From positions 62,001 through 126,000 of the forward strand of contig NZ_SDDZ01000008.1 of assembly GCF_004115975.1 (NCBI RefSeq): a stretch of DNA of 64,000 nt. Reading direction: 5' to 3'. Below are positions 45,772-54,873 of the stretch, one piece after another (positions within the stretch are counted from its first letter, which is position 1; every line of letters begins with the position of its first letter). A program made the position numbers and the translations under genes. A model generated the notes under the pieces. That model had not been told where the DNA came from. It was given only the letters and a program-made list of their open reading frames with translations, and ran no database searches. The stretch is from Gelidibacter gilvus. Lineage in GTDB: Bacteria; Bacteroidota; Bacteroidia; Flavobacteriales; Flavobacteriaceae.

Positions 45772-46401
45772 ATGCAATTAATTAGAAATTATTTTCCTGA
45801 GTTATCTGAACTTCAATTACATCAGTTTGAGCAGTTGGAGGATCTTTATAAAGATTGGAACCTTAAAATAAACGTGGTATCACGTAAGGATATTGACGAA
45901 TTGTATTTGCGCCATGTCCTGCATTCCCTGGCTATTGCTAAGTTGGTTTCCTTTAAACCTGGATCTCAAGTGATGGACGTTGGCACGGGTGGAGGTTTTC
46001 CTGGAATACCTTTGGCCATTATGTTTCCGGAAACCAATTTTCATTTGGTGGATAGTATTGCTAAAAAACTAAAAGTTGTCAATGAGGTGGTTGAAGGATT
46101 GGAATTGACCAATGTGAAAACTTCTCACAGTAGAGTGGAAGAATTAGATGGTACCTACGATTTTATCGTAAGTAGAGCTGTAGCGGCAATGCCAACCTTT
46201 GTGCATTGGGTAAAAGGTAAAGTTGCCAAAAAGCAAAAACACGAACTCAAAAATGGAATCATTTATTTAAAAGGTGGCGATTTGGCTGAAGAATTGCAGG
46301 ACTTCCCAAAGGCCAAGGTGTATGAGCTCTCTGATTTTTACAAAGAAGAGTTCTTTGAAACAAAAAAACTGGTGCATTTGCCCATAAAATATAAAGGCTG
46401 A
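45772..46401 (+). CDS. rsmG: 16S rRNA guanine-N7 methyltransferase
   Basis: This 209-residue SAM-dependent enzyme makes m7G at position 527 (E. coli numbering) in the decoding region of 16S rRNA. Signature parts are LEDLYKDWNLKINVVSRKD near residue 24, LHSLAIAKL, the SAM motif VMDVGTGGGFPGIPLAIMFP near residues 67-86 (20 residues), and FIVSRAVAAMPTF near residue 137. The ATG at 45772 was chosen because it gives the usual N-terminus and the promoter lies downstream of the earlier ATG. The stop codon is inside the terminator stem. Confidence 0.93.
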   Translation: MQLIRNYFPELSELQLHQFEQLEDLYKDWNLKINVVSRKDIDELYLRHVLHSLAIAKLVSFKPGSQVMDVGTGGGFPGIPLAIMFPETNFHLVDSIAKKLKVVNEVVEGLELTNVKTSHSRVEELDGTYDFIVSRAVAAMPTFVHWVKGKVAKKQKHELKNGIIYLKGGDLAEELQDFPKAKVYELSDFYKEEFFETKKLVHLPIKYKG

Positions 46402-46419
46402 ATTAAAAATTCAGCCTTT
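46393..46419 (+). terminator. Terminator of rsmG, including its stop codon
   Basis: AAAGGCTGAATT, a 3-base loop and AATTCAGCCTTT form a perfect 12-bp stem followed by GGTTTTTT. The rsmG TGA is within the left arm. The hairpin can also serve the convergent gene at 46444. Confidence 0.85.
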
Positions 46420-46443
46420 GGTTTTTTATAAGTGATCGTAGAA

Positions 46444-48108
46444 TTATTTTACAAGAAGCTTGGTGTTGAAAACAAATCCATTCTCGGTTTGAACATTCAG
46501 TAAGTATAAGCCGGTTTCCAAGTTAAAAGGAATTGTTGTGCTTTTAGAAAGCGAAGTACGTGAACTTAAAACTAATTTCCCCGTAAGATCAACAATTGAA
46601 ACCTTTACATTTGTGAAATCAGTAGAGCTCAACAAAGTCATTGAATTATAAACTGGATTCTTTTGCAGTTTGATTTTATGGGTACTAGAGAAATCAATGG
46701 TTCCAAGAGTGCCTTGAAGGATTTCGGCCAATGTAAAGGCGACATTTCCTTCAGTTAGCGTAACGTGCGGCTCATTGTCTGTTGGAATATAAGTGCTGGC
46801 AAATGGCGAATTGTTGATATCTGGATTCGCATACCAATTGGGTTGGTTGTTTATAGCCAATCCGCTGAGCGTTGGAATAAAACTGAAATATTGCGAATTT
46901 AAATTGTTGAAAAAATCCGAAACTAAAGGATTGGAACCATCGTCAAAAGAAAATAAATCAAATTGACCTCCAGGAGCGCTGTCCAAGCCATCGGACGTTG
47001 CGGTTGATTGTGCAGATGCAGTAAAATTAAGAGCCGTTATCCAAGGACCAAAAGGTAATAACCTTATCTCTCCAGTAAAATTTGACACATTAATGTTTTC
47101 ATTGGCAACTGGTGCAAAATGTACGGCGACCAGGGCTCTAGAATAAACTGGTAGTCCTCCAATATCGATGGTTCCCATATCAAAGGTGTGGTTGATAAGT
47201 TCCATTCCTGGAGTACCTGTCATCTGTCCAACACCGCTACCGTTTGTGATGGCGACGTTTCTTGTGTTTTGTGGAAAACCCATAGCGTCAAGTTCAGTTT
47301 GAAACGCATCCCTAAAATCAGGCGCGCCTTTAGGTGTATGGGTTGAATTATCTTGACTAACCCCATTTGCGGCTACATGGCCTAAATAATGGTCGATCAA
47401 CATTTGTTTAGCTGCCGGACTATTCAATAGACCGTTTACTAAAGGTTCGGCTTCTGTAATTCCAGGTTCACCATTGACCATATAATTAAATAGATATTGC
47501 ATGCCAATTGGCACATTGGCTCCCCTATGTGGTGCATCAAACGAGATGTGCAATCGTGTATCGTGATCCATTGTATTCTGTTCCATATAACGTAGCGCAT
47601 ATCTAGAGATGAGACCACCCATACTTGGTCCGATGACCACGTTTTGTTCAGACCCTATTTTCATACTGTTTATGGTATTTATAAGTTCCACTAATGTCAG
47701 GGCGTTGCGTTGTATAAAATCCGCACCTCCCATAAGTATGGTGCCATCCGTAGGGCTTGGATAGGCTGCTTCAAAATTTAAAACCACGAGGTCATAGCCC
47801 TCATCTCTTATTAAATCGGCCAGGTTCATTCCGGAATTTCCGTAATTTAAAAGTGCATATACGGCTGGGATGTCTCTTGAATCGTTTGGATCGAAACCAT
47901 CAATCAGAAAGATGGGTTTGTCCAATACACCATCAACATTGTCATAATAAATTTTATACTGGGCAGAACCCAATAAAGGAATAGCTTCGTCAAATCCTTG
48001 ATAAGGGATGCTGGCGTCAACGGTCATAACAGGGCTTTCACTACCGGGAGTTTGGGCAAATAAGAAAGCACTGGTTAATAATAAAGGTAGAAAGTAGATT
48101 TTTTTCAT
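46444..48108 (-). CDS. Secreted lipase-like alpha/beta-hydrolase with type IX secretion sorting domain
   Basis: This 554-residue protein has a signal peptide (MKKIYFLPLLLTSAFLFA) and a hydrolase-like domain. IFLIDGFDPNDSR is near residue 62, and the nucleophile elbow GPSMGG is near residue 160 followed by LISRYALRYME, as in lipases. SFDAPHRGANVPIG comes later. The last 80 residues are a type A sorting domain (KLQKNPVYNSMTLLS, VDLTGKLVLSS, GLYLLNVQTENG, ending KLLVK), which directs secretion and surface attachment through the T9SS. The substrate is unknown. Candidates are lipids or polyesters. The gene is convergent with rsmG and probably monocistronic. Confidence 0.85.
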   Translation of the reverse strand: MKKIYFLPLLLTSAFLFAQTPGSESPVMTVDASIPYQGFDEAIPLLGSAQYKIYYDNVDGVLDKPIFLIDGFDPNDSRDIPAVYALLNYGNSGMNLADLIRDEGYDLVVLNFEAAYPSPTDGTILMGGADFIQRNALTLVELINTINSMKIGSEQNVVIGPSMGGLISRYALRYMEQNTMDHDTRLHISFDAPHRGANVPIGMQYLFNYMVNGEPGITEAEPLVNGLLNSPAAKQMLIDHYLGHVAANGVSQDNSTHTPKGAPDFRDAFQTELDAMGFPQNTRNVAITNGSGVGQMTGTPGMELINHTFDMGTIDIGGLPVYSRALVAVHFAPVANENINVSNFTGEIRLLPFGPWITALNFTASAQSTATSDGLDSAPGGQFDLFSFDDGSNPLVSDFFNNLNSQYFSFIPTLSGLAINNQPNWYANPDINNSPFASTYIPTDNEPHVTLTEGNVAFTLAEILQGTLGTIDFSSTHKIKLQKNPVYNSMTLLSSTDFTNVKVSIVDLTGKLVLSSRTSLSKSTTIPFNLETGLYLLNVQTENGFVFNTKLLVK

Positions 48109-48196
48109 GTAAGATTTATTTTTAGTTGATTTAAAGATACAAAGTTTTGACTTCCTGAGGTTAAGTAAAATAATTATTTATCTAAAAGGGCAAAAA

Positions 48197-48224
48197 AAAT
48201 CCCCAAACGCTAGTTTGAGGATTT
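48197..48224 (-). terminator. Terminator of pruA
   Basis: On the minus strand AAATCCTCAAAC, a 4-base loop and GTTTGGGGATTT with one T-G pair are followed by more than four T residues, 18 bp after the stop. Confidence 0.8.
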
Positions 48225-48242
48225 ATTTTTGTTATGATAAGA

Positions 48243-49868
48243 TTATCCTAAAAACGGATAACGGTAATCTGTTGGTGTGACAAAAGTTTCCTTAACCAAT
48301 CTCGGAGAGATCCAACGTAAAAGGTTTTGTAAACTACCAGCTTTGTCATTGGTTCCTGAAGCTCTTGCGCCACCAAAAGGTTGTTGCCCAACTACGGCAC
48401 CTGTTGGTTTATCATTGATGTAAAAGTTTCCAGCCGAGTTTTGTAGGGCTTTGGTCGCTTCATCAATTGCATATCTGTCCGTTGCCATAATAGCGCCTGT
48501 CAGTGCATATTCACTGGTTTCATCTACTAACTTTAAGGTTTTGCTAAAATCTTTATCGTCATATACATAAACCGTCATTACAGGACCGAAAAGTTCTGTG
48601 CACATCGTTGAGTATTTCGGATCAGTGGTTTCAATAACCGTTGGTTCTATAAAATAACCTTTACTCTTATCGTAATTTCCACCGGCAATAATAGTAGCTG
48701 TCTTATCTTTTTTAGCTTGGTCAATATAGCTAGCCAACTTATCAAAAGAAGCTTCATGGATGACTGCAGTAACAAAATTATTCATGTCTTCAGGAGAACC
48801 CATTTTTACGGTTTCTAGATCTTCAATAACATATTTCTTGACATCACTCCAAATGCTTTTTGCAATATAGGCCCTTGAAGCTGCACTACATTTTTGACCT
48901 TGAAATTCGAAGGCACCCCTAACAATTGCGGTTGCTACTTGTCTGGCATCGGCAGTTTTGTGGGCAACAATAAAGTCTTTCCCTCCAGTTTCTCCTACAA
49001 TTCGTGGATAGGTTTTATAATTTGCGATATTATTTCCGATTTTTTTCCATAAGCTTTGAAAAACGGAAGTTGATCCTGTATAGTGTAATCCAGAAAAATC
49101 CGGACTGGCCATAATGGTGTCTGTAATCATCGCAGCATCACCAAAAACAACGTTGATAACTCCTGCAGGAACTCCAGCTTCTTCAAAGACATCCATAATC
49201 ACTTTAGCAGAATAGATTTGGTGGTTGCTTGGCTTCCAAATCACCACATTTCCCATTAAAGCCATACATGATGGTAAGTTACCTGCAATGGCAGTGAAGT
49301 TAAATGGCGTCACTGCATAAGTGAAGCCTTCTAAAGGTCTGTACTCGACCCTGTTCCATGCATCACTTGTGCTTTGAGGTTGATCATGGTATATTTCAGT
49401 CATAAACTGAACATTGAATCTCAAGAAATCAATCAGCTCACAAGCCGAATCAATTTCAGCTTGATGGATGGTTTTCGATTGCGCAATCATTGTCGCGGCG
49501 TTGATTTTTGCTCTGTATGGACCAGCAAGCAATTCGGCAGCTTTAAGAAAAATACCGGCGCGATGTTCCCAAGGCATTTGAGACCATGTCTTTCTAGCTT
49601 CAAGTGCGGTGGCAATGGCATCCTCAACGTGGTTTTTATCTGCCAAATGATAGGTTCCAACCACATGCTTATGATCATGGGGCGGGGACATGGTTTTGGT
49701 GTTTTTAGTTGTGACATACTTGCCATTGATATAAAGAGGTACATCAACTTTACTTCTGAACATTTTAGAGTATTCCGCTATCACTGCCTCACGTTCTGGA
49801 GATCCTGGAGCGTAAGTTTTTACAGGTTCATTGACCGCTACCGGTACCTTGAAAAATCCTTTTCCCAT
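48243..49868 (-). CDS. pruA: L-glutamate gamma-semialdehyde dehydrogenase (1-pyrroline-5-carboxylate dehydrogenase)
   Basis: This 541-residue aldehyde dehydrogenase oxidises glutamate semialdehyde to glutamate with NAD+, the final step of proline breakdown. The catalytic Glu lies in VGETGGKDF near residue 290 and the catalytic Cys in GQKCSAASRAY near residue 326. FNFTAIAGNLPS and the ending LRWISPRLVKETFV are typical of the stand-alone PruA group. It has no proline dehydrogenase domain, and no proline dehydrogenase gene occurs in the window. Proline synthesis genes (proABC) are at 13-17 kb. Confidence 0.95.
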   Translation of the reverse strand: MGKGFFKVPVAVNEPVKTYAPGSPEREAVIAEYSKMFRSKVDVPLYINGKYVTTKNTKTMSPPHDHKHVVGTYHLADKNHVEDAIATALEARKTWSQMPWEHRAGIFLKAAELLAGPYRAKINAATMIAQSKTIHQAEIDSACELIDFLRFNVQFMTEIYHDQPQSTSDAWNRVEYRPLEGFTYAVTPFNFTAIAGNLPSCMALMGNVVIWKPSNHQIYSAKVIMDVFEEAGVPAGVINVVFGDAAMITDTIMASPDFSGLHYTGSTSVFQSLWKKIGNNIANYKTYPRIVGETGGKDFIVAHKTADARQVATAIVRGAFEFQGQKCSAASRAYIAKSIWSDVKKYVIEDLETVKMGSPEDMNNFVTAVIHEASFDKLASYIDQAKKDKTATIIAGGNYDKSKGYFIEPTVIETTDPKYSTMCTELFGPVMTVYVYDDKDFSKTLKLVDETSEYALTGAIMATDRYAIDEATKALQNSAGNFYINDKPTGAVVGQQPFGGARASGTNDKAGSLQNLLRWISPRLVKETFVTPTDYRYPFLG

Positions 49869-50267
49869 GATTATTTTTATTTTGAATGTTTAAAATTTTA
49901 AGATGCGAAGGTACGAAATTTTGAAACCTATTACATGCGATATTCTCCTAAAACCACGTTAAATGTCGCGTCTATTTTCAGGAATAACTTATCTGTCAAT
50001 TGTAGCTAAGTGTCTGAACGATAAAATGCAGGTTTTTGAAATCCATCTTGTTGTTTTCCAATTCAGAATCCAGATTTAGATTTCTGAAAGGATAGGACAG
50101 TGGGTTTTGAAGAGGTTAGTAGAGCTATTTTGAAAATAACGCTTGATGGTTTTTTGTTGACCTAAATGCCAAATGGAATGCTCTCTGCTCAGACATTAAT
50201 TTAGAAACATCAAAGAAACTAAAGTCGGGCACACGATTTTAAAGATAAAAACAGACCGACATTTGGT
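49869..50267. other. 399-bp gap between pruA and apaG
   Basis: No gene, array or RNA was recognised. A -7-like TACCTTCG lies on the minus strand about 40 bp upstream of pruA (one mismatch to TAnnTTTG). A weak GTCGG/CCGAC pair near 50225-50262 could be the apaG 3' hairpin. Confidence 0.5.
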
Positions 50268-50654
50268 TTAATTCAAAGCAAAAGGAGCACTCAATTTAAA
50301 TGACGGAATGTAAACCTTGAATTTATTGGTGGTGGTAAAGTTGACCATATTGTAGTGGCCGTGCATTGCGCCAAAAGGAGATGATAGCAAACACCCTGAA
50401 GTATACGTATGTGACTCTCCCGGTTTTAAGACTGGTTTTTTGCCAATGACGCCTTCGCCTTCAATAATTTCAATATTATTAAGGGCATCATAAATTTTCC
50501 AATGGCGAGAATTCAATTGTACAGCGCCTTTACTCTGATTTTCAATGGTCACTTTATATCCAAAAGCGAAATGGACTTTATAGTTTTTATAAAAAGTGCC
50601 CTCAAAAGTAGTCTGTACACTTATCTTAATACCACTTGTAACTTGCTGGACCAT
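50268..50654 (-). CDS. apaG: ApaG-family protein
   Basis: This 128-residue protein is a single immunoglobulin-like ApaG/DUF525 domain. The conserved parts are FAFGYKVTIENQS near residue 30, QLNSRHWKIYDALN near residue 45, GEGVIGKKPVLKPGESHTYTSGCLL near residue 62 (parts GEGVIGKKPVLKPGE and HTYTSGC), and a GAMHGHYNMV motif near residue 98. ApaG proteins have been linked to cobalt resistance and magnesium efflux, but their biochemical role is unsettled. It sits alone between pruA and the T9SS plug gene. Confidence 0.92.
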   Translation of the reverse strand: MVQQVTSGIKISVQTTFEGTFYKNYKVHFAFGYKVTIENQSKGAVQLNSRHWKIYDALNNIEIIEGEGVIGKKPVLKPGESHTYTSGCLLSSPFGAMHGHYNMVNFTTTNKFKVYIPSFKLSAPFALN

Positions 50655-50848
50655 AATATTAGAATGTTTAGATTAGTGCTAAAATAGGACAATTTAGAAG
50701 ATTTTAATAATTTATTTGATTCAAGATGTAACGCTATCCCTATTTTTACAGCTATTTAACACTGAATTAGGAGTTTATAGCTTTGAGTGTCAGCTGAACG
50801 CCGGCTTTTTAAAATAATCTTGAGTAACTTATTCTGGTTATAAGGAAT

Positions 50849-52099
50849 TTAATTCGAAATATTGACTGAAGACCCTTCGCCCATGCCAATCAATCGGTCA
50901 TAACGTGCACCCAAATCTCTATAGTAGACCAATACTTTATAGTTGTTTTCGGTTTGGTAGAAGTTACCGCTAATCGCGCCTTCATTCAGAGTGCCGTTTT
51001 TATCGGTTATCACATATTTGTAATTGTAAAACCCTTGTTTTAGACGGAATGCTATTTCATATAATCCAGTTTTCGCATTAAATTGAAGCTCGTTATCGGG
51101 TTCAAGCGCATAATTATTGAAATTTCCATAGACATATACGGAACTGCCATCTGTCAATTCGGGGTATTGCAACGCAAAATGGATCATGGTATAATCGGCT
51201 TCAATGGACACGTCTTGTGCATCTATGGCGGTAATTAAAAAATTACCATTGATATCAGGATTGTAAGTGTAGAGCTGATTGGCTCTTGAGGTATTGACAA
51301 AAAGATAGTTGTGATAAATATCTTTTAATTCGATAAACTGAACGCCTACGTTGGCGGCCCGTACATCTTTGTTTTCAAAATAAAGATACTCATTGCCACC
51401 CCAAAAACTGGTTTCTGAAGTGTATTTGTAAATCAACTGATTTCCTAACAGATACTGTGGTTTTACGTCGGAAATTGCCGTATTGAGATTGTTATTTTGG
51501 ATGATTAGGCTCTTGACATTTTCCAAAGGATTGTTGAAGTTGATATTTCTGCTATTGATAACAATGTCCACCGATTGCTTTGTATCAATATCCTTGACAT
51601 CACGCGAACGCTTGAGGGCAACGCCAACATTCACAAGATCCTCATAAATCATAAATTTTCTTGAGAATACCAATTCATCATCATCGTTAAAAATGCTCAT
51701 GAGGTAATTTCCGGTCACCAATAATCCTTTGGTTTGTTGATTGGGAATTTGAAGCATATAATGCGAATAAATCTGATAGGTGTTGAATGAATTCTTATAG
51801 TCTTGAATCCGTTGGTTGTCAAAACCTCTCAAGTATTCAGATTTCACCAAATTGGAGCGCGTCCAATCGTAGTTAAAATGGTCAATAACATAATAAAAAT
51901 CAGGTTCAGTTCCGGTAAGCGCATCAAATTCCAAGAGCAAAGGTTCGCCTAATTTTAGGATGGGCAATTGACTTTCATTGGTGTTGCCTCTAAACATGAT
52001 TGTTTTTATATAGTTGGGCGGATTGACCTCTTCAATTTGCGAAAACACAAAAGCCGTAAAAAAAAACAATAAGAGAAAATATCTAAAACGTGAAGTCAT
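50849..52099 (-). CDS. DUF5103 protein, type IX secretion system plug-like
   Basis: This 416-residue exported protein has a signal peptide (LLLFFFTAFVFS) and two beta-rich parts. The first is near residues 25-140 (NPPNYIKTIMFRGNTNESQLP). The second has QYPELTDGSSVYVYGNFNNY near residues 310-330 and resembles a carbohydrate-binding-like or early-set beta-sandwich. This family was described as the plug that can close the lateral opening of the SprA translocon in the T9SS. That assignment rests on the family, not on the context here. The 178-bp region to nqrA is a divergent promoter region. Confidence 0.8.
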   Translation of the reverse strand: MTSRFRYFLLLFFFTAFVFSQIEEVNPPNYIKTIMFRGNTNESQLPILKLGEPLLLEFDALTGTEPDFYYVIDHFNYDWTRSNLVKSEYLRGFDNQRIQDYKNSFNTYQIYSHYMLQIPNQQTKGLLVTGNYLMSIFNDDDELVFSRKFMIYEDLVNVGVALKRSRDVKDIDTKQSVDIVINSRNINFNNPLENVKSLIIQNNNLNTAISDVKPQYLLGNQLIYKYTSETSFWGGNEYLYFENKDVRAANVGVQFIELKDIYHNYLFVNTSRANQLYTYNPDINGNFLITAIDAQDVSIEADYTMIHFALQYPELTDGSSVYVYGNFNNYALEPDNELQFNAKTGLYEIAFRLKQGFYNYKYVITDKNGTLNEGAISGNFYQTENNYKVLVYYRDLGARYDRLIGMGEGSSVNISN

Positions 52100-52210
52100 C
52101 TACATGTGGTTTGAGAGGTAAAGATAAACAAAAATTATACCTCATATTTTACGCAATCGTTAACGTATAAATTTTATGACAATTATTATGTAGACTGCAT
52201 AAATATTTCG

Positions 52211-52218
52211 TAAATTTG
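52211..52218 (+). promoter_or_regulatory. Bacteroidota -7 element of the nqr operon
   Basis: TAAATTTG matches TAnnTTTG exactly, 60 bp upstream of the nqrA ATG. It gives a leader of about 50 bases. Confidence 0.5.
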
Positions 52219-52277
52219 CACCGATTTTTACTGTGTAAAATCACATCATTGTAACTATTAACCAATAGACTTATAAT

Positions 52278-53633
52278 ATGTCAAACGACATTAAGATTAA
52301 AAAAGGTCTCGATATCAAACTTAAGGGAGGAGCTGAAAAAACCACTGAAAAGGCGGTTATAAGCAACTTTTATACGTTAAGACCAGAAGACTTCCACGCT
52401 GTTACTCCAAGGTTGATTTATAAAGAAGGTGCAAAGGTGAAAGCTGGAGAGCCTATCTTTCATGATAAATCCAATGAGGCGGTGAAATTTGTTTCACCAG
52501 TTTCAGGGGAGATTATTGAGATCGAACGCGGGGCGAAAAGACGCATTATGGGCATTAAAATTCAGGCTGATAAAGAGCAAACTTACCACGATTACGGTAA
52601 GCTGAATGTAGATGCTGTTGATGCTGAAACTATAAAAGCACATTTGTTGGCCTCTGGATGTTGGGCGTTTATCAAACAGCGTCCTTATGACATTATCGCA
52701 AAACCTGACCATACTCCTAAAGCAATTTTTATTTCTGGTTATGACAGCGCGCCTTTAGCTGCTGATCTTGACTATGTACTTCAGGGCAAAGAAGCTGAAT
52801 TGCAAGCTGCCATTACTGCCTTAGGTAAACTAACAGAAGGTAAAGTGCACGTGAGCGTTGGCGAAAAATCAAATTCTCCTTTAGCTGGACTTTCAGGAAT
52901 TACTTTGCATAAAGTATCCGGGCCGCATCCTTGTGGCAATGTGGGAACGCAAATCAATAAAATAAATCCTGTAAATAAAGGGGAAACCGTTTGGACCATT
53001 AACCCACAAGACTTAGTAATCATTGGTGAGTTATTGCTTACCGGTAAATTCAATGCTGAGCGTATTGTTGCCCTTGTTGGGTCTTCAGTTAAAAAACCAC
53101 GTTATTTTGTTACTAAAATAGCAAGCGAAGTAGCAACCATGGTTTATGACAATGGCGTTGAACAAGGCGGAAACGATCGGATCATTTCTGGGAACGTATT
53201 AAGTGGAAAACAAATAGCCCCTGATGGCTATTTAGGTTATTATAGCAATATCATTACAGTTATTCCTGAAGGTGATGATTATGAGTTGTTTGGATGGAAC
53301 AAGCCTATTTTTGATAAAATCTCTAATTCTAGAGCTTTAACTTTCTCGTGGTTGACTCCAAATAAGACTTATGATTTAGATACCAATATGAATGGTGAGC
53401 ACAGAAACTTTGTACTTACTGGTAATTACGAGGAGGTCTTTCCATTAGATATATATCCATTGCAAATCTTAAAATCATGTTTGTATAAAGATTTGGACGA
53501 AATGGAGGCTTTGGGAATGTATGAAGTAGCTCCAGAAGATTTTGCTTTAACAGAATTTATTTGTGTGTCTAAACAACCACATCAAAAAATTATTAGAGCA
53601 GGCTTGGATTTAATGATAGAAGAAATCGGTTAA
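52278..53633 (+). CDS. nqrA: Na+-translocating NADH:quinone reductase subunit A
   Basis: This 451-residue subunit is the peripheral, non-membrane part of the sodium-pumping NADH dehydrogenase. The N-terminus (IKIKKGLDIKLKGGAEK) and the region SPVSGEIIEIERGAKRR near residue 75 form a barrel-sandwich domain like RnfC. KVSGPHPCGNVGTQINKINP near residues 212-231 is a strong NqrA signature. It is the first gene of the nqrABCDEF operon, 10 bp before nqrB. A -7 element precedes it. Confidence 0.96.
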   Translation: MSNDIKIKKGLDIKLKGGAEKTTEKAVISNFYTLRPEDFHAVTPRLIYKEGAKVKAGEPIFHDKSNEAVKFVSPVSGEIIEIERGAKRRIMGIKIQADKEQTYHDYGKLNVDAVDAETIKAHLLASGCWAFIKQRPYDIIAKPDHTPKAIFISGYDSAPLAADLDYVLQGKEAELQAAITALGKLTEGKVHVSVGEKSNSPLAGLSGITLHKVSGPHPCGNVGTQINKINPVNKGETVWTINPQDLVIIGELLLTGKFNAERIVALVGSSVKKPRYFVTKIASEVATMVYDNGVEQGGNDRIISGNVLSGKQIAPDGYLGYYSNIITVIPEGDDYELFGWNKPIFDKISNSRALTFSWLTPNKTYDLDTNMNGEHRNFVLTGNYEEVFPLDIYPLQILKSCLYKDLDEMEALGMYEVAPEDFALTEFICVSKQPHQKIIRAGLDLMIEEIG

Positions 53634-53643
53634 TATAGAGACA

Positions 53644-54870
53644 ATGGGTTTAAAACAGAACTTACATAAATTAAAAGAGAAGTATAGAGGGACTAAAATG
53701 GCACCTGCCTTTAATGCCTTGCATACTTTTCTATATACGCCTAATGATACCGCACAAGGAGGCACGCACATTAAATCGGCTGACGATTTAAAGCGTACCA
53801 TGAATACGGTAATTATGGCATTGATTCCGTGTTTGATTTTCGGAATGTTTAATGCCGGGTATCAGCATTATTTGGCTGTAGGAGACATCCAGGCGGTAAC
53901 AAACGGATTTTTCAGCAGTGAATTTTGGAACTTGCAAAACTTTATTTTAGGCTTTTGGAAAATTCTACCTTTAGTCATCATCTCTTATGGTGTTGGATTG
54001 GGAATTGAATTTTTATTTGCCGTTATTAAAGGTCATGAAGTTGAAGAAGGTTATTTGGTAACCGGGATGCTTGTGCCTTTAATTGTACCCATTGATATTC
54101 CTTGGTGGATGTTAATCGTGGCCGTTGCATTTGGTGTGGTTATCGGTAAAGAAGTGTTTGGTGGAACGGGAATGAATATTCTGAACCCCGCTTTGACCAT
54201 TAGAGCATTTTTGTTCTTTGCTTATCCAACGTGGATGAGTGGAGATAAAGTTTGGGTTGAAGGTGCAGTAGAAAGAACTAAAGAAATTGCAAATGGCTCT
54301 ACAGCCGATGCCATTTCTGGTGAAACCATATTAGGTAGCTTGGCACAATCACATCCTGTTGATTATTCTGTATTGGATATGTTTTATGGCTTTATCCCGG
54401 GCTCCGTTGGTGAAACTTCTACGCTGTTAATTCTCTTAGCAGGGTTATTCCTTATCTTCACAAAGATAGGAAGCTGGAGAATTATGTTAAGTGCCACTCT
54501 TGGTGCTTTGGTAATGGGCTATATTTTTAATATGGTGGTTGACGCCGGATGGATTACAGAAACGAGTAAGTTTTATGGATTAATGAGTACTGAGTTTTGG
54601 CATCATTTGATAATTGGTGGAATGGCATTTGGTATTGTATATATGGCAACAGATCCGGTAACGGGTTCCCAAACTAATAGAGGAAAATGGATTTACGGTT
54701 TCTTAATTGGATTTATATCCATTATGATCCGCGTATTTAACCCAGCTTATCCAGAAGGCGTGATGTTAGCTATATTGTTAATGAATGTATTTGCACCAAC
54801 TATAGATCATTATGTAGTTCAGGGCAATGTGAAGAAGAGATTAAAACGAGGAAAATTAAAAACAGCTTAA
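53644..54870 (+). CDS. nqrB: Na+-translocating NADH:quinone reductase subunit B
   Basis: This 408-residue membrane subunit has about ten helices, carries covalent FMN and riboflavin, and forms part of the sodium channel. The long N-terminal cytoplasmic arm, the LPLVIISYGVGLGIEFLFA helix and FGGTGMNILNPALTIRAFLFFAYP are characteristic. The FMN attachment site is DAISGETILG near residues 221-230: the acceptor Thr is present, but the usual SGAT is SGET here. Its flavin would be attached by the ApbE encoded at 62004. Confidence 0.96.
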   Translation: MGLKQNLHKLKEKYRGTKMAPAFNALHTFLYTPNDTAQGGTHIKSADDLKRTMNTVIMALIPCLIFGMFNAGYQHYLAVGDIQAVTNGFFSSEFWNLQNFILGFWKILPLVIISYGVGLGIEFLFAVIKGHEVEEGYLVTGMLVPLIVPIDIPWWMLIVAVAFGVVIGKEVFGGTGMNILNPALTIRAFLFFAYPTWMSGDKVWVEGAVERTKEIANGSTADAISGETILGSLAQSHPVDYSVLDMFYGFIPGSVGETSTLLILLAGLFLIFTKIGSWRIMLSATLGALVMGYIFNMVVDAGWITETSKFYGLMSTEFWHHLIIGGMAFGIVYMATDPVTGSQTNRGKWIYGFLIGFISIMIRVFNPAYPEGVMLAILLMNVFAPTIDHYVVQGNVKKRLKRGKLKTA

Positions 54871-54873
54871 ATT

